Shown here one piece after another: positions 1 through 10,168 of a DNA stretch of 64,000 nt. Within the stretch, counting starts at the first letter, position 1; every line of letters begins with the position of its first letter. The notes beneath the pieces were generated by a model. That model searched no databases and was not told the origin of the DNA. It saw only the letters and a program-made list of their open reading frames with translations. The DNA comes from CAZTTG01 sp964615935 (GTDB taxonomy: Bacteria > Planctomycetota > UBA1135 > GCA-002686595), in assembly GCA_964615935.1 (NCBI GenBank), contig CAZTTG010000027.1:1-64000 (forward strand). The letters are read 5' to 3'. The position numbers and the translations under genes are program-made.

Positions 1-18
1 GCCAAGCGATCCACGTTT

Positions 19-36
19 CCAGCCCGGAGGGGCTGG
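19..36. terminator. 7-bp hairpin upstream of the CHAT gene
   Basis: CCAGCCC and GGGCTGG form a perfect 7-bp stem around a GGAG loop. No T-run follows on either strand. It may end a gene left of the window or may be chance in GC-rich DNA. Nothing else recognisable lies in positions 1-145 apart from a purine-rich stretch (AAGGGG) just before the first start codon. Confidence 0.2.
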
Positions 37-145
37 GCCTCCATAGCGTCTGAGGTGAGAGGGGAGGAGCGGATCGCGCCGGGGGCGGGGAGCCGGAATC
101 GCCAGGGGAAGCGAGGCTCCTCGGGGGGCTCGAAGGGGTGATTCC

Positions 146-2482
146 ATGTCCAGCTCGACGCCCGTCTCCGTGCTCGCGTTTGCCATCGCGGGGGCTCTTC
201 TCGCCGGCGGACGACCCGCTGCGGCCACCGCCACGTCTCTGGCCCGACATGGGGCCGGATCGCAGGACTCCCCGGACGCGGTCGAGCTGCCCGCCGACTT
301 TCGCGAGGCGCTGGCCGAGGTGGAGGCGTTGCGGGAGGCAGGCGAGCTCGAGGCGGCGCGAGGGAGGCTGGCGGCGTACATGGACGGGGATGTTTACGCA
401 GCGCTGCTCGAGCAGGAGACGGAGGTCGTATTCGCGGGTCTGACGGCGTTGGCTGAAGCCGCGGAATCCCTGAGCGCCCTCGATCTCGAGCATCGAGCCC
501 GAGAGGAGAGGGTCGAGCGACTGTCGGCCTGCCTGGAACCGGACCACCCGGGCCTGCTCGGCGCCAAGCTGAACCTGGCCTTAACGCGCGGGGAGCTGGG
601 CGACATCGAGGGTGCGCTCGAGGTCCTCGAGCACGTGCACACGGCCCGTGAGCGGCTCCTGCCGTCAGACCACCCCAACCTGCTCTTGGCCAAGCAGAAC
701 CTGGCCGTGATGCGCCATTGGCTGGGCGACGTCGAGGCTGCGCACGAGCTGACCCGGTCGCTTCTCACGGGTCAGCTCGCCCGAGCAGCAGTGCTTCCCG
801 AGGGGTCCGCTCGTTCCGCTCGGGCCGGTGCCCTGGCCGAGCTCCACCGGCTTTCCGTTGCCCTGTTCCTTGCGGAGGAGACGAGTGATCTCGACGGCCT
901 GCTGTTCTCGGTCTTAGAGAACCTGCGCCTGGTCTCGACCAGCTCATCTGAGTTGGCCCTCGCGGTGTCTCGCTTTCCCGAGATGAAGGAGCTCCGCGAT
1001 CGGCTGGCGAAAGCGCGCGGCGAGCTCAACGACCTGGCTCTGTCGCCTCCGGAGGAAACCTCCGCGCTGGAGCCATGGCGTAAGGAGCTGGTGGAGCTCG
1101 CGGACGATCGCGACGGCCTCGAGCGCAAGCTGCGCTCTGGATTGGCGGAGAAGGGCGTTTTCACTCAAACGCCGACGAGCGAGGACGTGGCGGACGTCCT
1201 GACGGAGGGTGCCGTCCTCATCAGTTTCCTTCGGTATCCGAAGCGATTCGACGAGGACCCCGAAACGGGCGAGACGCCGTCCCCCGTCGATTCCCTGCTC
1301 GCCTTCGTCGTCACGCCGGACGCGACCGTCCGGCGCGTCGATCTGGGTCCGAGCGCCGAGCTCGAGGCGCTCACAACACGTTGGCGCGCATTGCTGTGCA
1401 AGCCGGTGCCGCGCGGCGAACCCCTCGAACCGGCGGGTCCCGGCGAGGTGGACGTGGGCCGAGACCTCCGAGCCAGGCTCCTGGACCCGTGCCTCGCCAG
1501 CCTCGGGCCCGAGCTTCCCTCGAGCGTGCACGTCATCCTCGATGACTTCCTGCACCTCGTTCCGGTGGAGGCGCTGCCGTGGAAGGACGGGCGGCGGCTG
1601 GGCGAGGTGCTGCCGATCCAGATAGAGGTTTCGGTGCAGCGCCTCGTCGCGCCGCCGAGGAATGCGCCCGAGGGGGGCACCCTGGTGGCGCTGGGTGGGG
1701 TGGACTTCGGCGCGGAGGACATCGAGGCACCGAGCTCTCGCATTGCCCTGGCGACGCCGCCCACGGGACGGTCCCTGGATCGCGGTAGCGCCCCCGACCA
1801 CTTCGAGCCGCTGATCCAGTCCCGCTTCGAGATAGAGGCCCTGGGCGAGCTGTACCGGAAGCTCGGGGACGAGGAGCCGGTGGTGCTGACCGGCGCGGAG
1901 GCATCGAAAGCGGCGCTGGTGGAGCTGGCGCCAGAGGCGCGCTACCTGCACGTGGCGACGCACGGGTGGTTCGCGTCGGAGATGTTCACGTCGATGCTCG
2001 ACAGCGTGGGGGAACAGGATGGGCTTCGCACGAGACTCTCTCGCGCCGAGGACACCGTGCGCGGATTCGCTCCGGAGACGCTGTGCGGCCTGGCGCTGGC
2101 AGGCGCCAACCACGGCAGGAGCTCGCTCGGCAAGGTCCCCGGCATCCTGACGGCGGAGGAGCTGGCGACCCTGGACCTCTCGGGGTGCGAGCTGGCGGTG
2201 CTCTCTGCCTGCGAGACGAACGTGGGCCTGCGACGCGCGGGTCAGGGGATCCAGTCCCTGCAGGGCGCGCTGCACGCGGCTGGAGTGCGCACGGCGATCA
2301 CGTCGCTGTGGCGGGTGGACGACGCGGCGACGAGGCGGTTGATGGAGCTCTTCTACACCAAGCTGTGGGACGAGGGCCTGGGCAAGGCCGACGCGCTGTG
2401 GCAGGCGAAGATGGCGCTGCGTGATGAGGGGCACCGGCTGCGGGACTGGGCTGGATGGGTGCTCACGGGGGATCCGAAGTGA
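146..2482 (+). CDS. Exported CHAT-domain protease with TPR-like repeats
   Basis: The 778-residue protein starts with a signal-peptide-like segment (hydrophobic residues about 7-27). Residues about 125-205 hold TPR-like helical repeats of the kinesin-light-chain kind (two 'NLA' repeats). The C-terminal third (about 480-778) is a CHAT domain, a caspase/separase-like cysteine protease fold. The catalytic dyad is visible as His606 in ATHGW and Cys689 in SACET. The ATG has AAGGGG 7-8 bases upstream. CHAT proteins often act in peptidase cascades, some in defence, but the substrate cannot be read here. The last 20 bases overlap the convergent TatD-like gene. Codon use looks slightly less GC-biased than in the neighbouring genes. 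Family call is secure; role unknown. Confidence 0.85.
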   Translation: MSSSTPVSVLAFAIAGALLAGGRPAAATATSLARHGAGSQDSPDAVELPADFREALAEVEALREAGELEAARGRLAAYMDGDVYAALLEQETEVVFAGLTALAEAAESLSALDLEHRAREERVERLSACLEPDHPGLLGAKLNLALTRGELGDIEGALEVLEHVHTARERLLPSDHPNLLLAKQNLAVMRHWLGDVEAAHELTRSLLTGQLARAAVLPEGSARSARAGALAELHRLSVALFLAEETSDLDGLLFSVLENLRLVSTSSSELALAVSRFPEMKELRDRLAKARGELNDLALSPPEETSALEPWRKELVELADDRDGLERKLRSGLAEKGVFTQTPTSEDVADVLTEGAVLISFLRYPKRFDEDPETGETPSPVDSLLAFVVTPDATVRRVDLGPSAELEALTTRWRALLCKPVPRGEPLEPAGPGEVDVGRDLRARLLDPCLASLGPELPSSVHVILDDFLHLVPVEALPWKDGRRLGEVLPIQIEVSVQRLVAPPRNAPEGGTLVALGGVDFGAEDIEAPSSRIALATPPTGRSLDRGSAPDHFEPLIQSRFEIEALGELYRKLGDEEPVVLTGAEASKAALVELAPEARYLHVATHGWFASEMFTSMLDSVGEQDGLRTRLSRAEDTVRGFAPETLCGLALAGANHGRSSLGKVPGILTAEELATLDLSGCELAVLSACETNVGLRRAGQGIQSLQGALHAAGVRTAITSLWRVDDAATRRLMELFYTKLWDEGLGKADALWQAKMALRDEGHRLRDWAGWVLTGDPK

Positions 2483-3374
2483 TTGCCCCCGGAGCGTCCA
2501 CCTGCGGCTCCTGCCCCCGCAACACGGTGTTGTCGCAGAAGAGCTGCGTCTGATCGATCACCGGGCTCGCCTCCAGGGCCTCCAGGTCGATCTGCCCCGA
2601 GCGGGAGTAGGCGTCCAGCGCGTTCTGCCAGGTGCAGCGCTCCACGTCGGCGGGATCGATTCCTCTCTCCAGCATCAGGGCCGCGGTGCGCGGGACGGCC
2701 AGGGGGTCGGAGACCCCCCAGTCGGCCGAGCTGTCCACGATGATGCGCTCCGACCCGTAGCGGCGGACGACCTCCACCATCCTCACCGAGTCCATCTTGG
2801 TGTGGGGGTAGATGGTGAATCCGGCCCAGGCTCCGGCCTCCAGCGCGTCCTCCACGGTCTCCTCGTTGTTGTGGTCGACGATCATGCTCTCCATGGGGAA
2901 GCCCAGGGTGCGGGCGATGTCCAGGGAGCGGCGGATCCCGTTCTTCTTATCCCGGTGGGGCGAGTGCAGCATGACCGGCATATCGTGCGCCCGGGCGAAG
3001 TCCACCTGCCAGGAGTAGACCTCCTCCTCGGCCTGCGTGATCTCGTCGAAGCCGATCTCACCGATGGCCACCACCCCCGACTTGAGGGCGAAGCGCGGCA
3101 GGATCTCCAGCACCTCCTTGGACAGGCCGGGGTCGTTGGCCTCCTTGGAGTTCAGGCCGATGGCGCAGTAGTGCTCGACCCCGAACTGAGAGGCGCGGAA
3201 GCGCTCCCAGCCCACCAGGCTCGAGAAGTAGTCGATGAAGCTGCCCAGCCGGGTGCGCGGCTGACCCAGCCAGAAGGCCGGCTCGATGACCGCCCGCACT
3301 CCGGCCTCCACCATGGCCTGGTAGTCGTCGGTGGTGCGGCTGCTCATGTGGACGTGGGGATCGAAGAATCGCAT
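2463..3374 (-). CDS. TatD-family metal-dependent hydrolase, EboB-like
   Basis: The protein has 303 residues and the amidohydrolase/TatD TIM-barrel signature. It carries the HxH pair His7/His9 near the N-terminus, a Glu in AIGEIGFDE, His in MLHSPH and VDHNNEE, and a late Asp in VDSSADWG. These residues fit a two-metal hydrolase. Its ATG overlaps the EboA stop by one base (TGATG), so it is probably translationally coupled. A TatD-like hydrolase is a usual member of ebo clusters (EboB by my recollection), and the coupling to EboA makes that role more likely than DNA repair. Its 3' end overlaps the convergent CHAT gene by 20 bases, leaving no room for a terminator between them. Substrate unknown. 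Confidence 0.8.
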   Translation of the reverse strand: MRFFDPHVHMSSRTTDDYQAMVEAGVRAVIEPAFWLGQPRTRLGSFIDYFSSLVGWERFRASQFGVEHYCAIGLNSKEANDPGLSKEVLEILPRFALKSGVVAIGEIGFDEITQAEEEVYSWQVDFARAHDMPVMLHSPHRDKKNGIRRSLDIARTLGFPMESMIVDHNNEETVEDALEAGAWAGFTIYPHTKMDSVRMVEVVRRYGSERIIVDSSADWGVSDPLAVPRTAALMLERGIDPADVERCTWQNALDAYSRSGQIDLEALEASPVIDQTQLFCDNTVLRGQEPQVDAPGAITSDPP

Positions 3375-4276
3375 CAGGGCCCTCCCTGGGCTGCCGGATC
3401 GAGGGGCCGGAAGACGGCCTGATCGTAACGCCCCTCCAGGGCGGCCGTCATGACCGTCCTCACCAGGGGATCGGGCTCGGCCGCCGCCGCCCGGCGCAGG
3501 CGGTCCGTCTCGCCGGCCCGCGCCAGGCCCAGGGCCGCCCCCCCGCGCTGCTCGCGGTCCCCCTCCGTGAGGAGCCGCTCGAGCCACTCCCGCCCCCGAC
3601 CGCCCGCCACGCCGCCCAGGCACAGGCAGATCTCGGGCTGCACCCGGCGACCGGCCGAGCGCCGCTCGTCGGCCAGGTCCAGCGCCATCCGGGCCAGCTC
3701 GGCGTCCAGGCGCCGGTCCAGCCCCCAGACGCGCCACAGGGGGGCCTCGACGAAGAGGCACTTGATCACCGCCTGGCGCCAGGCGACCCCGTCGAACCAG
3801 CGGGCGGGGTAGGGCGTGTCGCAGCAGGTGGCCTCGAAGACCGACCGCATGTTGGAGCGCGCACCCAGGCCGGCGCGAGCGGCGAAGCGGCCGGGCTCGG
3901 GCAGGTGCGCCAGCGTCCGGTACAGCGCGCACAGCTCGCCCACGTCGGCGAAGGCGAAGGCCTCCTCCAGGGCGGCGCCGATCCCCTCCTCGGCCAGGTC
4001 CGGCCGGGCCAGCACCAGGGCCGCGCGCAGCGTCTCGAGCAGGGTCCAGCGCTCGGGATCCCAGCCCTCGAGGAGCTCGCCCGCCCGGGCGCGCTCCTCC
4101 CCCGACGGCGAGAGGGCGCCCCGCGGGGCGTGGCGGCTGGCCAGCGAGATCAGCTCGCCGAAGCGCGGGTCCGGGATGCCCCGGGCGATCTCGCGCGTGC
4201 TCCGCTCGAGCCAGCCCCGGGCGCCGCCCGGGAGGCGCTCCTCCAGCATGGATCGGACGTGCTCCAGGGTGCTCAC
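3374..4276 (-). CDS. eboA: EboA-family metabolite traffic protein
   Basis: A mostly helical 300-residue protein. The central-to-C-terminal part has the EboA hallmarks: an 'NMRSVFEA' segment, then 'DTPYPARWFDGVAWRQ', then a Leu/Arg-rich 'LDRRLDAELARMALD' helix and 'AGRRVQPE'. EboA is a conserved protein of the ebo cluster, shown in Nostoc to be needed for moving a scytonemin precursor to the periplasm; its biochemistry is unknown. The chosen start is GTG at 4276, which overlaps the upstream TGA (GTGA); a longer in-frame reading exists but runs antisense-like through the neighbouring gene. The C-terminal ~90 residues look like HEAT/armadillo-type helices. Assignment rests on remembered family motifs. 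Confidence 0.72.
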   Translation of the reverse strand: MSTLEHVRSMLEERLPGGARGWLERSTREIARGIPDPRFGELISLASRHAPRGALSPSGEERARAGELLEGWDPERWTLLETLRAALVLARPDLAEEGIGAALEEAFAFADVGELCALYRTLAHLPEPGRFAARAGLGARSNMRSVFEATCCDTPYPARWFDGVAWRQAVIKCLFVEAPLWRVWGLDRRLDAELARMALDLADERRSAGRRVQPEICLCLGGVAGGRGREWLERLLTEGDREQRGGAALGLARAGETDRLRRAAAAEPDPLVRTVMTAALEGRYDQAVFRPLDPAAQGGP

Positions 4277-5454
4277 GGCTGTCGATCGGGCGGCAGGCCC
4301 AGGGTCAGGGTCAGCGCCAGGAAGCTGGTCGAGGCGGTGACCATGCTGCTCGAGGCGAGGTAGTCGCAGGAGGCCCCGCTGGCGCGCTGCACCTTGGTGA
4401 GGTGCGGCCGCAGCCGGGCGTGGAGGCCCTCGCGCTCCGCCTCCGGCAGGAGCACGATGGCCTGCGCCGCGTAGTAGTGGCCGAAGAAGTAGAAGTACCC
4501 CGAATTCTGGTACAGCCCCTCGTGGGGGACCGGCTTCATGCGGGCCTGGTCGAGGAAGCGGTGGTGCTCGAAGAAGGCCTCCAGCCCCTCGCGCACCCGG
4601 TCGGGGGTGATCGAGCGGTCGCCCGCGCGCGCCAGCCCCCAGAGGCACACCTGGGTGCGCCCCAGGCTGCCCTTGATGCGATGGATGTCCTCGCCGCCGG
4701 AGACCTCGTGGACGGGGCTGCGGTCGTAGGCGAAGGCGCCGCCCGGCAGGGCGCAGGCCTGGACGTAGCGCGTGGCGCGCGCCAGCACCCGATCGTCCGC
4801 CAGCCACCCGAGCTCGCGCGCCTCGATCAGGGACGGCAGGACCAGCGCGGTGCAGAAGCTCGTGCCCCAGGTGGGCCGGCGCGTGACGGGCGGGTCGTCG
4901 TAGTAGCCCCAGCCTCCCCCGGGGACCTGGTTGCGGACCAGGAAGTCGACGCACTCGCGGCCGCGGCCGGCGAGCCTGTGCCGCCAGGCCTCGCCCTCGA
5001 AGCGCGGGTCCCGGGCCGCACGGGTCAGGGCCACCAGGCCGTAGAGGGCCGACCAGATCCCGTCCAGGTCCCAGTCGCTGCCGCGCCGGACCATGCGGCG
5101 GCGGCACAGGGAGTCGAGCCCCCGCGCCAGGGCCTGGTGCCGCTCGGGCGCGGGCCCGGCCTCCAGCAGGGCCAGGCAGGCCAAGGCGTTGGCGGCCATC
5201 TGCCAGGCGTGGAAGGTCTCGAGCGAGAAGCCGATCTCCAGCGTGCCCTCGAGGACCCCCGAGCCCCAGGAGCCGTCCTCGTTCTGGGTGCGGAGCAGGA
5301 AGCCCAGCGCGCGGTCTCGGGACGCCCGGGCGGATTCCGCGTCCAGGCTGGCCGGCACCGCCGGGCGCGAAGCCGGGGCGGCGTCCTCCGCCTGGAAAGC
5401 CCCGCCCGCGCTGGCGGTGAGCAGGAGGGCCAGGATCGCGAGCCCGTGCCTCAC
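4273..5454 (-). CDS. Exported alpha/alpha-toroid (squalene-cyclase/prenyltransferase-repeat) protein
   Basis: The 393-residue protein has an N-terminal signal peptide (about residues 1-20, ending near GGAFQ) and repeats of the terpenoid cyclase/prenyltransferase alpha-alpha barrel. QW-like motifs include QNEDGSWG near residue 55 and NQVPGGGWGYYDDP near 180. The DxDD proton-donor motif of squalene-hopene cyclases is not seen. The protein is also shorter than those enzymes (about 630 residues) and apparently exported, so cyclase activity is doubtful. It starts with GTG overlapping the lipoprotein stop (GTGA), and its own TGA overlaps the eboA start in the same way. This tight coupling suggests a shared role with EboA and the TatD-like hydrolase, perhaps binding a hydrophobic or polyphenolic cargo; that is inference. 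Confidence 0.75.
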   Translation of the reverse strand: MRHGLAILALLLTASAGGAFQAEDAAPASRPAVPASLDAESARASRDRALGFLLRTQNEDGSWGSGVLEGTLEIGFSLETFHAWQMAANALACLALLEAGPAPERHQALARGLDSLCRRRMVRRGSDWDLDGIWSALYGLVALTRAARDPRFEGEAWRHRLAGRGRECVDFLVRNQVPGGGWGYYDDPPVTRRPTWGTSFCTALVLPSLIEARELGWLADDRVLARATRYVQACALPGGAFAYDRSPVHEVSGGEDIHRIKGSLGRTQVCLWGLARAGDRSITPDRVREGLEAFFEHHRFLDQARMKPVPHEGLYQNSGYFYFFGHYYAAQAIVLLPEAEREGLHARLRPHLTKVQRASGASCDYLASSSMVTASTSFLALTLTLGLPPDRQP

Positions 5455-6128
5455 TCCTCCTCCTCTTCCTCCTCCTCGATCTCCCGCAGCTCCTCCCGCG
5501 CTTCGGCCATGGAGATCTCGGCCTGCAGCTCGGCGAGCTTCGCGGCGCGCGTGGCCTCGATCAGCGCGCGCTCCGCCGAGCGCACCGTCTCCTCGAGCTC
5601 CCGCCGCTCCTGCGGCAGCTCGGCGACCTTCAGATGCTCGAGCTCGGCCTTCCCGATCTCGTAGGTGCGCCTAGCGAACTCCAGCTCCTTCTCGTGGCGC
5701 TCGACCACTAGCTCGACGGTGAGCTCGGCGAACTCCTCCTCCGCGTACATCGCCAGGATCTCCTTCAGGGCGGCCTCGCTCTGGGCCACCTCGAAGGCCG
5801 ACTCGTCGAGCTCGAGCTGCGCCTGTTGCAGCCGGATGGGCGCGGTGCCGCCGTCGAAGAGCCCCAGGTCGGCGCGCGCGTGCTCGAGCGGCCGGTGCGC
5901 CTCCTCGAGGTCCGCCCGGGCGGCCTCCATCTCGCCCGCCGCCTCCAGCCCGGCCAGATCCAACCGGAGGCGGGCGAGCTGCAGGCGGATCTCTTCGCCG
6001 CTCTCCTGGGCGGCCTCGTCCTCCCCCGGCTCGGGGCCCTCGGAGCGCGCCCCGTCGGGGGTCGCGCAGGCGCCCGCGAGGAGGCCGATCAGCAGGGCCG
6101 CGCGGCGGATTACTCTCCAGGTGGACAT
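5451..6128 (-). CDS. Coiled-coil lipoprotein, first gene of the eboA operon
   Basis: A 225-residue protein with a lipoprotein signal ending in the lipobox LLAGAC (Cys21). After an acidic linker, almost the whole mature protein is heptad-like coiled coil rich in Glu, Ala, Leu and Arg (about residues 45-215). It ends in a run of Glu residues after EIEEE. It is probably anchored to a membrane facing the periplasm. The stop overlaps the toroid start by four bases (GTGA). The ATG at 6128 was preferred over longer upstream readings because the signal peptide begins there. No family recognised; a tether or scaffold for the exported toroid partner is plausible but unproved. Confidence 0.7.
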   Translation of the reverse strand: MSTWRVIRRAALLIGLLAGACATPDGARSEGPEPGEDEAAQESGEEIRLQLARLRLDLAGLEAAGEMEAARADLEEAHRPLEHARADLGLFDGGTAPIRLQQAQLELDESAFEVAQSEAALKEILAMYAEEEFAELTVELVVERHEKELEFARRTYEIGKAELEHLKVAELPQERRELEETVRSAERALIEATRAAKLAELQAEISMAEAREELREIEEEEEEEE

Positions 6129-6189
6129 GGTCGTTCGGCCTCCGTGCTTCCGTATTGGGGGCCGCCCATGATGGTGACCCGGGGGCCGG

Positions 6190-6218
6190 TCGACAAGGCC
6201 GGGGGCAATTGGGATACT
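6190..6218 (+). promoter_or_regulatory. Candidate sigma70-type promoter for pruA
   Basis: TCGACA (6190-6195, 5/6 to the -35 consensus) and GATACT (6213-6218, 4/6 to the -10 consensus) are separated by 17 bases. Transcription would start near 6225, about 40 bases before the pruA ATG. An AGGA lies 8 bases before that ATG. The rest of the 137-base divergent spacer holds nothing else I can name. Confidence 0.35.
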
Positions 6219-6265
6219 GCGCGCTTGCCCCCGTCCACCCCGAACCCCCAACCCAGGATCCAGCC

Positions 6266-7897
<1,632 letters not shown>

Positions 7898-7912
7898 GGC
7901 TCCCCGGAGCCT

Positions 7913-9976
7913 TCAGTCCCCGACCCGCTCCAGGTCGATGGTCAGGGCCGCCGCCCCGTCGAGCTGGAAGTACTCGAGCTCGAGCTCGTGGGCTCCGGCC
8001 TCGAGCTCCAGCTCGGCCTCGTCCCGGGTGGCCGGGTGCCAGGTCCAGTTCTCGAGCACGACCCGTCCGTCGATCCGGACGCGCACCCCGTCGTCGGAGA
8101 GGGTGGTGATGCGGTAGCGGCCGGCCTCCAGCTCGATGCGGGTCTCGGCCAGCAGGCCGAAGCGCTCGGTCCCCACCGCCAGCCGCGCCTGGTCGCGCTC
8201 GCCCCAGGGCGATCGCCACTCGCCGAGCTCGGCGCTGTAGAGCGGCGCGCCCGTCCGCCAGCCATCCAGGGTCTCCTGGCCGGCCCGCGGATCGGGCCCG
8301 TCCCTCCAGGAGTACCAGCGCGCCTTCCATGCGGCGCCGGCCAGGGCGCCGCCGGGCCGGCGCATCGACGGGCGCGGCGCGCCGGCCTCGAAGTCCCAGG
8401 GCCCCCACTCCCCCATGGCGATGGTGTCGAGGCCCGCCCGAGCCTCCGGCCCGAAGGGAATCGCGAGGATCGATTCGGAGGGCTGAGCGGCCTCCAGCCG
8501 GCGGTCGAGCTCCTCGCGGAGCGCCTCCGTCCAGGGCAGCAGCACGGCGTCCGTCACGTTCCCGCTGGGCAGCCAGCCGCCGGCGCCCCGCAGCCAGCCC
8601 TCGAGCTCGGCCTCGCCGATCTCCTCCGGCCCGGGGCTCGAGAGCCCGCTCAGGAAGAGCTCGCGCTCGCCCGCCTCGTAGATATTCTCGGCGATCCGCA
8701 GGCCGCCGCAGGCGCGCACCAGGAGGTCGCTGTCGTTCTCGGCGAAGGAGTTGCCGACGACCCAGCAGTCGCCGGGCTCGGCCGCCTCCGGCCCGCTCTC
8801 CGCCGGCACCGAGAGGTCCAGGCCCACCTCGTTGCCGTGCAGCACGTTGCCGGTCAGGACCGTCACTCCCCGCGCCTCCCCGATGCGCACCGCCCGGTCC
8901 GCCCCACCGAAGGAGTTGTGGGCCACCAGGGTATCGCGAGCCCGGCTGGCCGCGAGCCCGGACCGACCGCAGCCCCGCGCGGTGTTCTCCAGGATCCGGC
9001 TGCCCGCGGCGCCGGACAGGTCGATCCCCTCGGCCACGGCGAAGGAGAAGTCGTTCCCCAGGATCAGGTTGCGGTCGCAGCCGTCGGCGGCCGCTCCGCC
9101 GCCCAGGAGCAGGCCGTTGGAGGAGTGGGTGGCCCGGTTGCCGGCGATGGAGTTGTCCGAGGATCCCTCGAACAGGGCCACGGCGGCCGCCCCCAGGCCA
9201 CTGGAGGGCCGCTCGGGGTGGTAGCCGCGCACGCAGTAGTCGAATCGGTTGCGCTCGATGGCATTGCCCTGCGAGCCGAAGAGGGCGACGCCGAAGCCCG
9301 AGAGGAAGGAGAGGTCGTTGCCCTCGATCCGGCAGCCCCCGCAGCCGTCCAGGATGAGGCCGCTCAGGGCGCCGCGCGCCCGGCAGTCCCGCACCCGGAC
9401 GTCGGTGCAGTCGCGCAGCACCAGGGCCGCGGTGCGGCGCTCCTCGGCGCCCTCCCCGGCGAGCCCGTCGAGCCGATCGGTGCGGCTCTCCGCCGTGGCC
9501 GTGCTCAACAGGCGCGGGGCGAAGCTCTCGGCGCACTCGATCCCCTCCAGGACCAGACCCCGGCAGTCCTCGGCCAGGACGCCGATCCGGTAGCCCTCGA
9601 AGCGGCCGCCCCGGACGGTGAGGTCCTCGCAGCCGCGCAGCACCAGGCCGAGGCCCTCCCGCTGGTCGGGATCGCCGCCGGCCGGGCCTCCCAGGAGCCG
9701 CACGCCGTCCAGCTCGAGGGTGACCCCCCTCAGCCCCTCGCACAGGATGGCGCCCTCCCCCTCCGGGTCGGGCCTCAGCCAGGATCCCGGGGCGGCGCGG
9801 CCCGAGGCCGCCACGCGCAGGGGGCCGGAGTCGGGGAAGGGCAGGGTGGGGGCGGCGGCGGGGGATTCCTCGCCTCCGCCGTCGTTCCGGGCATCATCCG
9901 CCCGGAGGCCGGCCAGCGGCGCGGCGACCAGCAGGGCCGCCGCCACCGCGCCGAGCCGGTTGAGGGATCCGCTCAT
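7913..9976 (-). CDS. Exported right-handed beta-helix protein with C-terminal PA14 domain
   Basis: The 687-residue protein has a signal peptide (residues about 1-26). Residues about 50-430 are short repeats of the parallel beta-helix kind ('NSI', 'GNRA', 'NGLLLGG', 'ILGNDF' patterns). The last ~130 residues are a PA14 domain: YRITTLSDDGVRVRIDG, then a terminal EYFQLDG strand. Beta-helix folds in such proteins usually bind or cleave polysaccharides and PA14 is a carbohydrate-binding module, so an extracellular glycan role is likely. No catalytic residues can be assigned. It is convergent with pruA (15-base gap) and its start is 192 bases from the divergent nadA. Confidence 0.82.
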   Translation of the reverse strand: MSGSLNRLGAVAAALLVAAPLAGLRADDARNDGGGEESPAAAPTLPFPDSGPLRVAASGRAAPGSWLRPDPEGEGAILCEGLRGVTLELDGVRLLGGPAGGDPDQREGLGLVLRGCEDLTVRGGRFEGYRIGVLAEDCRGLVLEGIECAESFAPRLLSTATAESRTDRLDGLAGEGAEERRTAALVLRDCTDVRVRDCRARGALSGLILDGCGGCRIEGNDLSFLSGFGVALFGSQGNAIERNRFDYCVRGYHPERPSSGLGAAAVALFEGSSDNSIAGNRATHSSNGLLLGGGAAADGCDRNLILGNDFSFAVAEGIDLSGAAGSRILENTARGCGRSGLAASRARDTLVAHNSFGGADRAVRIGEARGVTVLTGNVLHGNEVGLDLSVPAESGPEAAEPGDCWVVGNSFAENDSDLLVRACGGLRIAENIYEAGERELFLSGLSSPGPEEIGEAELEGWLRGAGGWLPSGNVTDAVLLPWTEALREELDRRLEAAQPSESILAIPFGPEARAGLDTIAMGEWGPWDFEAGAPRPSMRRPGGALAGAAWKARWYSWRDGPDPRAGQETLDGWRTGAPLYSAELGEWRSPWGERDQARLAVGTERFGLLAETRIELEAGRYRITTLSDDGVRVRIDGRVVLENWTWHPATRDEAELELEAGAHELELEYFQLDGAAALTIDLERVGD

Positions 9977-10168
9977 GAGGATGTTCGCGTGCGGGGCCCG
10001 GGGCTCCCGGGCACTCGCTGGGGCGCCTTTCGGCCAGCGGCCGCTCGGGACTCGAGGGGACTTGCCGGTTCGGCGCCGCGCGGCCTGCCCCGGCCCCCTC
10101 GATCGGGTACGTTATCCGCCCTGCCCCCCCCCGTCCGGACCCAGCGACCCCCCGCCAGCCATCACGAC

